Below, piece by piece: positions 24,901 through 36,900 of a stretch of DNA of 64,000 nucleotides. The stretch lies in contig NC_060254.1 of assembly GCF_921293095.1 (NCBI RefSeq), forward strand, positions 57,458,069-57,522,068. Reading direction: 5' to 3'. This DNA comes from Ischnura elegans (taxonomy: Eukaryota; Arthropoda; Insecta; Odonata; Coenagrionidae). Position 1 is the stretch's first letter. Each line of letters begins with the position of its first letter. The notes beneath the pieces are model-generated. The model was given only the letters and a program-made list of their open reading frames with translations, had not been told where the DNA came from and made no database searches. Both the position numbers and the translations under genes were made by a program.

Positions 24901-27900
24901 GTGAACTCTACAGAGGTCCATCACATCCTTTTATACCAGGCTAGGAGGGGGAGGGACGAAGGTAACTAGGTTGAACGGATTGGTCATCAGAGAAGAGGGA
25001 GGGGGAAAGAACTTGGTCATACGGTAGAAAAATGTTAGGGGGAGGAGGCTCACTTAGGGAGGAAACCATGGTCGCAAATTTGTGAATAAATATTAATGTG
25101 AAAGCACAAAGTACTTCTTTTTAATTTTAATAACGAATCGCTTTCACCAAGTTACGCCTCAAACAATCAATTTTGCCAAAATTATGTAAAATGTAAATTC
25201 AGGCATGTCATTTTTCAAAAATTTTCCCGCCCCAGGCAATCTCATCCCCCCAAAGCATATTCCTAGTTACGCCACTGCCTTTTTCTAATTTCACAATCGT
25301 GGTGAGCAAATGTGGCCAGGCAATACTGACCGGTGGCGCCCCTGGGCAGGTTCTCCTGGATGTACTCCTTGACTTTGTGGATCTGTTCCTCGGACGAGAC
25401 GTCCAGCTGGACCACGTGGACGCGACCCGAAGACTGCTCTTTGAGAGCAGACGTGGTGGTCGTCAGCTCAGACGATGACTTCTCTCCGCCCGTGTCCTCG
25501 AAGGCAGCGAAAACAGTGAAGCCCTGTAACCGGGGAACGACAAAAATGATCAAGGATTTATTAATGATATAATGGCATTAAAAATACTAACGCCCTTTTC
25601 GAAAGCGCCAATAACCAAATAAACCGCATTTCTATTACACTTGATGACGAATTACAACGATCTCAAATGAAAATTTATGAACATAAGTATTGCATACAGC
25701 AATGTATGAGGGTCATTCCATTTCAATGCGTCCAATATGAGTAAAATTTGTTACTCGACGTTTTTTATTATCCTGATTTTTTTATCATTGGTTTGGTTCC
25801 CAACAAATAGACATTCACGAAACACCATTTGAAAAAAATTTAAAAGCAAATATTTATGGCATTAAAAAGTTAGTATTGACAAATTTTTCCCGAGTTTTTG
25901 CGGAAAGATGCTGACTGACTATCTTTTACGATGGAAAACTTTTAACAATGGTTTCCAGAAGTTCTTTTCGTGATAAACAAACTGGTTTTTAAATTATTCT
26001 GATATCTTTTAAAATAACTTCAAAATTAAACTTTATGCAAACCACGTTCTTCATCAAAATTTGCCCATCCGACAAAAAAAAGTATGGCTTGTAAATTTTT
26101 CAAACGGTGTTTTGTGATTTTCTACTTTTATGGAACCAATGATAAAAACATCTGGATAATTAAAAATGTTGAGCAACATTGCCTGGGTGATTTGAAATGG
26201 ATTGACCCATGTATAAACATGTATGTTGTATAAAGAAATATATAAACTCTACGTTTATGAAATACCTGCTACGGAGGCGGCATCTGGCGGTCATCGCAGA
26301 GTTAAAGACATGAACATCGAATTTCCAATGGCATCCATAGTACCGAAGTCATTAACTCGACGATGATCGCATAGTGCCTCTTCCGTTGAAGATGGTTAAT
26401 TAGCTGAGAACCTTACAAGCCCAGGAGGATACATGGAGGATACATACAATTTTTTGGAGATAATTCCGCATAATGGTTGGGGGGGGGGGGGGTACACAAT
26501 ATTGTTGTAACAAAGACATACATGTAAATGGCAGAATCTATATGCATATGGTTATCAGTGATTCACTTGCATCCCTGTGCCACAACAGTATTACGTACCC
26601 CACCTACCATTATCTGAACTTATCTCATAAAATAAAAAAATTGCACTCACCCCCCTCGGCTTCAAGGGTCCTCAATTATCATATGATCTCGTTGTGTTAC
26701 GTCAGCAAGTGAACTCGCGATGAAGTTGAATGATTATTGGCGCACTCCAAATTTCCATCGCCGGAAAAATAAATGTGCGGTAAACTTGAATATTTTTCTG
26801 TGAACACCTTTAAATCTAAAATGCCAGTGTGAAAAAAATGGTAAAAATTCAGAATTACGTTACTTAAGCAATTAATAAGTAATTAATAATGAATAACAGG
26901 TGATCAAAAGATAATTTTTCTGAATAACAAAGTTTTTAGGCTAGTGCATAGTTGTAAGCAACAAGGATGAAATTCGCCATGAAAAAATCATTTTGCTCAG
27001 CCGGGATTCAAACCCGGATCTCTCGATTGCTGGTCATGTATGCTACCAGTTACAGCTGACGCGTACCTGATAGGCAATCGGGAGATCCGGGTTCGGATCC
27101 CGGCTTGGCCAAATGATTTTTTCATTGCGAATTTCATCCTAGGAGTAGGTATATAACTTTGCACCCGTGCGCGTGACTGCATACAGAGTTACTTGTTACA
27201 TGCAGTGCTTTGATTAATAGTTATTCATAGTTGGTTTGAACTATTTTTGTAATTCTGGCCTAAAATCACTGTGTACTAAATATATTATATTAACTGTGAA
27301 TAAAATGCTGAATTGGCTCATTATTATAGAGAACTATTTCAAAAATGAGCACAAAATTAAATGTAATAATACACATTCTATGGACAAACGCAACAGTCCT
27401 TTGTTGAAAACTTACCTTTATAATGACATGTACGGTAAAAGGTTGCTGAAGTATGTTGTACCTCATACCATTAATTGTATGCCAAAGGCTTTATGTAATC
27501 TCAAATATTTGGCCGACATTAAAAGAAAAGTGAAAGATTGGTTAATAAGTGGTATTGTAAACTTGTAATTTCTTAATTTTAATCTGAAATGTACAAAGTA
27601 TATTAAATTATCATAGTTTTGTTTAAAAGCCCCTAAAGTTGAAGTTGAAACTTGTAATATAAATGCTATGCTCTCAATGTGCCACATGTTGTATTGAATA
27701 ACTGGAACCTTCTGACAAGCCATTAGGCTCAGAGGGACCAAGTTTGTATATGCAAATAAAGACGATCATTATTATACCAGTTCGTCCAGCTGCCGGGCGA
27801 GGGCGAATCCGATCCTCGACTCACAGCCAGTTATGAGGACTGCCTTCCCGGCCGCGTTCACCTGAAAAGACGAGAAAGAAACGAGAAAACTTAGAAACGG

Positions 27901-30900
27901 CGATTAAAAAGAGATGAAGTTAGTCTCGAATTCATTTTACCAATTTCCCAAGGAAAATAGAAAATTTTGCATAGAGTTCCTTTATTTACGTTTGGGACAA
28001 CAATGGGGAAAATGAATGAAATTTGATTTCGGTACTCGAGAAACAAAATATGAAGTCGGGTTTACGATTCGAAGTAGACTGCTATATCTTTAGGTTCAAC
28101 ACGGTATCAGGAAACGTAATAAAGATACACTTTTATATGTTCCACAGAAGTTTTAATAACCGACCCATGTTTCGGCAGTACACTATGTCATTATCAAGGT
28201 GAATATACACAAATTTGCGAGCTTATATATACCAGGGAGGGGGGGGGGGGGTTAAGTTGATCAAAACGGTATCTTGGTAATCATATCAACAAAAAAAATT
28301 CAAGAGTGCCAATACGTTTTGTGATGGCAGAGGAAGAAAATCTTTGAGCTTCATGAAACGAGAGCTTTGAGCGAGTATCAGAAATATGATTCCGCAATCT
28401 CACCCATTTCGAGATTAACTGTTACAGACAATTATAATTTTATCCAAAATTAATTATTTTTCTTCAACTTTAATAATTTGATCCTCTTGAAAATTCAGAG
28501 TACCTTTTAAAATGTCGAAAAAGCTAATATCCAAGAAAAACTACTTTCATGGAAACTGCAAAGTGCATAAAAAATGTTTCCATTTCCATAGCTCAGTAAC
28601 TAAGGAGTTGCAACTCCATTTTTCTGCACAAATTTACTTAAAATGCCTCCTATACCACCTCCTGAAGTATTGGAGATACCTGCTGAAACGCCCAGTATTC
28701 TTTAATCATTAATACTTTTCGCAGTCTACCACCTAGCACTCTTGCTGTAATTCGTAAATTGCCGAAAGAGACCGTTGTTTTTCGCCATCAAGTTAACTCC
28801 ACTGAAAAAAGTTTAGTTAGAAATATCAGATTCTGATGAAATTTATCGAAGGTTTCGGTTCGTATGGGACATTAAATATTTCGGTAACAATGACCAAACC
28901 AGTTTGATAAATGCATTTTGATAAATTCTATCAAAATGGCCATAGCAGTTCGATGAAAACTACTAAGATCAAAAGGATAATAAAACCGACGTAGCGTGCG
29001 TATTTGAAAGATTTTCCGCACAGAGAAACATTGTATAGAACGAAAATTATAAAATTAGGAGTTAAACGTAAGTTCCCGCAAAAGAAATACATAAAAAAAG
29101 TGGAGAAAAATACGTATGAAATGCCGGCATGTTTGAAAAAAATTAATCAAGAAATTGATGAAATAAATCAAGTGCTTTATTATTTGCATCAAAGTTTAGG
29201 TATATCTAACAAAACTACCCCCTATCACGCCTGTGTAATAGTTTTTAAGGTTGTTAGAGCGTCATCTGCCGAATACAAGTGAGGAACTCGGGCTACCTAT
29301 TGTTTACGCAAAAGAGTTGCCATCACGCCAAAAATTATTTTTTAGAAGGTATTCAACTTGACTAGTTTCAACACTGCTTCGAATCTTTACATGCTGAACT
29401 GTTGACGACACACCTAGAATAAATATTCACAATCTAATTGGTAAATACTAAATACTTATCTTTATTTATAAACAAAATACATGTAAGACGCATTTAAAAG
29501 CCGGGAAACTAAATATATTTGCATAATTTAGGCATAGATGGTGTAGTGGTTTTCGTTTTGGCATGTTGGTACCAGAGCTTCCCAGCTGCATTCCCAGTTT
29601 CAGGCAGTTTTTCGAAAATAGCTTTCTTATTTTATCATTAACTTATACTTTCCGGTACATGTTTAAATTCGCCACAAGATTTCTCTTCTAATGAGTGCCG
29701 TCTCAATAACTTCAAGTTACAAACAGATTCGCTAACTCGAAAAAAACGTATTTCTCCATAAGAGCCCATGTTAATTTATCCAAATTTTACCGTAAAATAT
29801 CTCAAAAACGGCACAAAGGGAGACCCTTTTGCGATGTATCACTGAAAGTGCGTCTTAAAAAAATATTTGATCATATTTTCACCTAATTTCTGTTATTTTT
29901 ACCGAGGTACTACTACCTTAACAAAAAGATTTGTTAAGGTAGATGCACCTTACTGAGGTATTACTACCTTAACAAATCTTTTTATCCCATGTCTAAATCA
30001 AGATATCAAATCTTGGAAATTGAAATCACCCGTAATGAGTACGGCCGTGCGTAAGTAGCGAGAGAGTAAATATAGCCACGAGCGGAATGCGAAGATCGAA
30101 TCGAATGAATGACGATCACGCGAGATATCGCGACCTAGGAGAACGATCTCATTCGGAATTTATGTGCAGGGGAGGGATAGGGTAGAGGGACGGGGGGAAT
30201 AACCCAGGAAGGAATGCAGACGGAGACGACTACTTCCATTCCGTGCGCTCGAGATAGATGGAAAGGCATAGAGATAGAAGTAGAGAGAGGAGAGGAGAGG
30301 AGGATGAGTATTCTATAAATAGACCATAAGAGTTTCTCCAGTGTTATGCCTCTCCTGCTTTCACGTATTCCGACTCCTCGGTCTTATTCGCGGTCGAGTA
30401 CTCCGCGTCTACCTGATGAATTTCTTCCTCGGAAAGTTTTTCGTTAATTTATAGTGCAACGAACATATTGAGCTGGTTTTGAGAATCATGTCTTGGCTCT
30501 TTCTAACAAGGAATTAAACAAGTGTCACCTCGAGATTTCGTTCAATTTTTGCTAGGTGATAAGATACAGAGACACATAAGGTGTATTTTTTGTTTCAGCC
30601 GCCAGGGCTCAATATTTTCCGAGATATTAGCGACGGTAAGAACAAGGAAAATGCCTAAATGTTTGCAACCCTGCGCAAAACAATAGGCCCTTATACCCTG
30701 TTGCGAGGACGAAGAGCACTGATGGTGCATTGTTGTGCCGTATGTTGCAATAATTTAGCATTTTTTCTAGCAAAATTTGGACGAGATTTGGTGGTGACGC
30801 TTGAGGGGCTTCCCTTGTGAGCTTAAATTTGGATCAATACCATCACCGGCCAACAATCCTATAGTTGGTTTGACGCTGCTCTCCACTCAGTTCTCCTATC

Positions 30901-33900
30901 AGCTAATCTTTTCACACCTACGTAGTTCTTCTCTTTCGCATCTCTCTTAAGCTGTTCCGTATATTCTATTGAAGGAATTCATTTTCCGTTCTCGCCATTT
31001 CCTTGTCCCTCGACGATTCCCTTTATCAGGCTATTGTGTCTCAAGATGTAGCCTTTAAAGTTGTTCCATCTTCTTGTCAGTTTTTCATGAGGCTCCTGTT
31101 CCCTCCTACACATCTTAGGACTTACTCATTATTAACTCGGTCGATCCAATGTACCCTCATCATTGGATCGACCACCATATTTCCAAGGCCTTTATCCTTG
31201 ATTTCTCCGCTGCTGTCATTGTCCATGCCTCACTTCCGTAGAGAAGCATACTCCCATTGTCAGTACTAATAAAAATTCTTACTTCTATGTTCAAATTCCC
31301 AGCTTTAAGTAGATCTTTCTTTGTTTGGCTCTCTTCTCATAGGATATTCTGCGGATAATTTCTTCCTTGCCTTCGCTAGTTAGATGGCTTCTTCCCAAAT
31401 AACGGATTCCATACACCTCAAACCAGTTTTTGTTTTCCCATTTAAAAGCTAGTCTTGACTTCTTCTCTTTCGCTTGGTTTTATCATGGTTTTCTTAGTGC
31501 TTACTTTCAGTAGATGTCTACCTATTACCCTACTCATATTAACCAGAATTTTAAACATCAAATGTTTCCCTTATGGCTTAGTTGTGATAGTCAAAATTCA
31601 AAGTACAGATTGATATCAAGTTAAAAAGTTTTGATTAAAAATGGGACAGGAGAATTGTAAAGGTTGCGCTGACCTTGCAAGATAAATAAGAATATCAATT
31701 ATGGACTGTTTTGAAGAAAATCCGTCGGCGAATACAATTTCAGTGTCATGGAAGTGTCAAAAAATGAAAATAAATCAGCGTGACCAAAGATATGTTCTAC
31801 TTCGAAGGAATAACGTGCTTTTTGAAAACGAAAACGTAAAATAAACCCAGGTAACGATATGTAAGATTCGAAAAATGTTCAGATAGATGCTTCTTTTATG
31901 GTCACTTTGTCATACACCCTGCTGCGTGGTTATCCCTTAAGCATATACACTCAAATATGCATGTAAGATGAGAGTAAGGCCTATCTCCAAAGGGACGAGA
32001 ATCGATTCTGAAGGTTAAAAAATACAAGCTGTGTTGGAAATGCAATAGCGAGGTATAAGCTGAAAAGTGATGCAAAGGTTTCCAAGTGCTGATCATCATA
32101 ATAAGTCAACAACACAAAGATTGGTTTGACGCAGCTCTCCATTCCTCTCTCCTATCCACTAGTCTTTTCATAGTGACGCATTTCTTCTCTTTTTCGTCCT
32201 TTATAACCAGTGACGTCATGGTAAAATTGGCAGTGTCGGAGCGCACTTTCATAAACTTTTTTTACGAGAGAAATATTATTATTTGTGTTTTTTATTACAA
32301 GTTATTATTTACATTTGATTGCAAAAAAATTTGTTCTGGTTGCAAAACTATATATTAGTAATTTTGAGGCGACGAAATTGATAAAAGTGTTATTTGACTA
32401 CTATGCTTTTTCTTAAGCAGTGCCGGAACGGCGCACAGTGGGGCCAAATGCTTAAAAGGTGGTCATAACTATTAAATATCATGTAATGTGTTTGAAATTT
32501 GGAGTATATCTGTTTTCGAGGTTGCTAATTCCGAATATGATATTGAAATATAAGGAAAATTAATATTTTGCCAAAAAATTGGAATTTTTGCTAAAATAAG
32601 GCAGTAATTGTTCCTTATATCCAGTAAAAAGGGGGGAATATTTTTTATTGTATTATATTACGAATATGAAACTGATTTTGAAAATTATATGAAATACATT
32701 TCAAAGCTTTAAGGCAATCGATTAATAATTTTATGAATTATTTTAAATAAATATCATCATTTTATGGCTATTTTTAATTTTCAAACATTCTAAACGAATT
32801 AATTTCCGATATTATTACATATATCTTAATGTACACGTTATAAGCATGTATACATACTTATGGCTTAAAAATATATCCTGGAACATAATAAGGTAGCAAA
32901 GAAATTATAAAACTAAAAAGTCCGCGGCGTTCCGGCACCTTGACACCACTGTTTTTAACCTGTCCTATGTAATCCATTCGGGGCCGTCTCTCACCTTTCT
33001 TCCCTTCCACCTTTCCTTGTACGATTTGATCGTTGGGGTTTTATCTCCTATAGAAAAATCCTCCAAATTCGTTGGAACAGTAATGGCTGGTCCAGGCTTC
33101 GCTAGAATTTCAATTCCACGTCCTCCTCGGTTTTATTTGGACCTTGGGGAAGCGTGTTCCTGCCTTACCCCTCCCATCCCTTCCCTCCCTCTTGAAAGTT
33201 CGATGGATTTGAGCCCACGAGGCTAGGTGCCATCGCTAAAAGAATTCCCGCAAAAGCATTTATTCTGTCCTTCAACGATTTTTTTTATCAGGCCATCATG
33301 CCTCATAGTGTGGGCAACTAAGTTGCCCCACCTTCTCATGATGGTTTTTAGAAGACTCCTCTTTTCTCCCGTTCTTCTTTACCTACTTGGTTTATCAATA
33401 GGGTGGTTTCCTATTATTTTTTTATTGCTTTAATCGAAAGATTATTACTCCTGGAGTACGTATTTCACGCTTTTAGATTTTTAAATGACAACATCTATTT
33501 TTCGCGATTAAATGAAAAGTGAAAATTTTCAAGCGCGGGAAAACGCGACGCTTAAGTATGAATGCCGGGAAATATCTCCGTACGTCGTATTTCTGGTTCC
33601 CCCTCCCGCCCGGTGAGGTGACCTTGAGGCGAGGCTTAGCGCTGATACGTCGCAGGATGCTAGCGGATAGCTGAGTACCTTGCTGCATGGTAGCGCTTGG
33701 CTTAAAAAAGTTTTATTAATACCTTATCAAACGAAGAAAACTTTCCGAACTTAGCCAGTTTTAATAGGTGATTATTAAGATATGTTTCCCTGAGCTCTGT
33801 GCCTCATGCATGCATTGGTAACCTCAGACGATGTATAACTCCTATCCTCTCGTGTAGAAACTAGGTCCCTGTGACGTCACGCGGAGTGGAATCGCATGGG

Positions 33901-36900
33901 CGCCAATCTGGCCTTTTTCAAATGAGGATAAAATTTGACCCTTGCCATTCGTCTAAACCGGTATTTCAAAAACCAAAGATAATTAGTGTATTATGAATAC
34001 ACTAATGGTGGGTAACGAATCGCAATCAATGCCTTTCGTTTTCTTTGGTGACGGAAACTACCCTATTTTATCTTCATTATTCTTCGATTCATGCCGATAA
34101 TGAAAAAAATGAAAATTCTCTCCTACACTTAAAATTTGCGGAGACGTTGAATATTTTTGTATTCTCAAGGAGTGTAATGTTATATATCTGTTTACATGGA
34201 AGGTACGACATGTATTCGTCCTTTTTTTATAAACTGTCCAATATTACTCATTCGGGGTCTTCACTTACCCTTCTTCCCTTTAACCTGTCCTTATAATTAT
34301 GCATCAAAACGTCGGTAAAGAGTCAAAGTTAGTTATTTTTAATCTAGTGACCTGTCTTCGAGATTTTAACTGAAATTTATCATTTTGGCCAAATTCCTTC
34401 TGTTTTAACTTCCTCCCCCATGTTCCTCTTAAATGAAACATCAACAGCGAAATAAATAAACTGAAAATTCTCTCCTACACTCAAAATTTGAAGAGACGTT
34501 GCCGAAACTTATCGTGTTCTCAAGTAGTATAAAGTTGGATAAATAGTTACATGGAAGATACGACACGTGCCCGCACTATTTATGAATAAGTGCTGTTTCG
34601 CAAACGGAGGGAAATCCGTTTCGTCGCTGCTTTGTTTATTTTTTTCGGAGCGTATCATTCCGACGCATTAATCGTGCAAAAACGTGCTTCTCGCCTCTCC
34701 GTCCGTCTCTCAACCCGAAAAACATCTCGCTGACTCTAAATTACGAGAATAGGTGAAGTTTTTCATTCCATTAAGGGGCGGCGCACAGGGGCGAGAGAAC
34801 GGGGATTTCCCGAAACGACAAGACATTCTGTGAAGTGAAGCGAGAGAGGGAGGGCAGTGGAGGGGGGAGGAGGCAGTGTGATGTAATACGCGGTGATAGA
34901 GGTCAAGGTGAGAGCAAGATGAGACGAAAATGCGGAAGATGGGACATAAAACAAAATGACGCACCGGGAGGAGGGGATTGAAATGGAATAAATGCGGCCA
35001 AAATCATAAATTTCAGTTTAAATCTCGAGGACAGGACATGATATTAAAAATAAATGACTTAGAATGCTTGCCGACATTTTGGTGCGTAATAAACACCTTC
35101 ATTAGGGCTCAGAGTTTTCCAGGAACATCATGTTTCCACAATGACCATCTTCCGCTATGTGTAACCATAAATGGTGTGTCATGAATCTTTAATTATTTAA
35201 TAAATTGGTCATGTGGGTGTATGCCGTGAGATAAATCAGTGGGTCGATTTCATAAATCGTTTTATAATTCTGAAGAAATGTGCTCTCGATCTCTTTAAGG
35301 AAAGTCAGTTTAAATCAAGAGGTTAGGTTACAAGATTTAAAATAAGTTACAATGACTTATTTAAGTATACCGGGACTAGCCGCGGTGATAACTTTTACGG
35401 AGTCACCCGCAATGCACAATTTGTGCGAAAAATCCACAGAGGAAAAATCATTCGCCTTGACCGGGATATAGGTTAAAATAAGCAACCAAAACCCGTGTAT
35501 CACACAAAAATTTCGAAAAGCAATCCTAAAAACCGTGGTTGGGCGCGATGAACTCGATCTGAAATTCACACAATTCTCCCAAACGAGGTTTAAGGTAATT
35601 TATACGATTTTCCACATTTATTAAGTTCTCCAATCTTTATCTTTTGCTTTTAAAAATATCTTTCCAGTTTTATGCGGTCTTCACTCAAGAATCAATTTCC
35701 TCAAACAATGTAATGCACAAGGGAACAGAAGGAGCCACGCTGAAACTCGTTCGGGTCCTATACAAATCATGGCTGACTCCCATGTATTTTGATAAGAAAT
35801 GCGCAAAAGTCGATTCTGACCATGTAATGCATTTTGAGGTGTTGAAACTGGTACATGGAATTCCATTAATTTACCTTCTGAGTCGAAATCCTATCCGAAT
35901 TGTGAGCTGAGGAAAACATTTCAAATTTGCGTGATTTAAGAGGTATTGAAAATTTTCGCAGTTCTAGATATGCTATTCAGTTGGACTGGATGCACAATTT
36001 CTTATTTATACATGGGTAGGAATAATAATCATTCAATTATTTGGAGATTCATCGTAAAGAATCAACGTCCGGTAGCAGCAGACAAAATTTGAATTACCCT
36101 TGCTGATAGGCAACCGTCGCGAATACTCGAATGCGGAGTTGCGTGTATCCCAGGGGAAAAAGTTCCCAAGATATCCACGCGATGCATTCACATTTTTCCT
36201 GTCTTTCTCGGGTTACAACTCAAAATAAACGAATCCATATTCAATGTTCAATTGATTGAACGCATGAGCTTTTCTTCATTTTGCTTTTTTTGTGTTAAGT
36301 ATAACATAAGCTACATTGGAGAAGCAATTTTTTGCTCATTACAATCTAGTTTGTGTTCAGATATGTTGTAATATACAAGAATCAAACTATTTTTATTATG
36401 TTATTACTTACTATTCATTCAGCTTTTATGCACATTAGCTATTTTTAATACACATTTATATAAATACGTATAAGTCGAATACTGTTACTATCATTAAAAA
36501 AAAAACATTTGACTAAAATTCCATGTTGTGTCATAATTAACCAAAAAATGCCAAAAAATTTACTAATGTTACCTAAGATAAAAGATGAAAGCCTCAGACC
36601 TACCTAAGAAAAAAACACATTTGACGAAAAGCCATCATCACCGGTGCACAATCCTAAACTTGTTTTGACGCAACTCTCCACTCAATTCTCGTATCAGCTA
36701 ATCTTTTCACACCGACATCTTTCTTCTCTTTCACATCCGTCTTTACCTATTCCATATATTATGTCTGAGATCTTTCTTTTCCTATATTTCCATCTACTTG
36801 TCCGACGACAATGGTCTTCATCATGCCAATTTGACTCAAGATATGGCCTATAAGGTTTTTCTGTCTTCCTTTCAAGGTTTTATTGAGCTTCTCTTCTTTG

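Larger units (their letters stand above)
32115..34310 (-). pseudogene. RTE-like LINE split by two DNA elements
   Basis: LINE segments at 32115-32207, 32952-33398 and about 34066-34310 are interrupted by a hAT-like element and a mariner-like MITE. The segment order and orientation are kept. The third segment appears to repeat part of the second (CTCATTCGGGG... block). Confidence 0.6.

Noticed and set aside
27236..27568. A host gene of 110 aa
   Set aside because: Pattern and position before AATAAA and an ATT tail fit a LINE C-terminus.
34710..34964. 84-codon minus-strand frame in a GC-richer block
   Set aside because: No family motifs, overlapping frames, no splice support.
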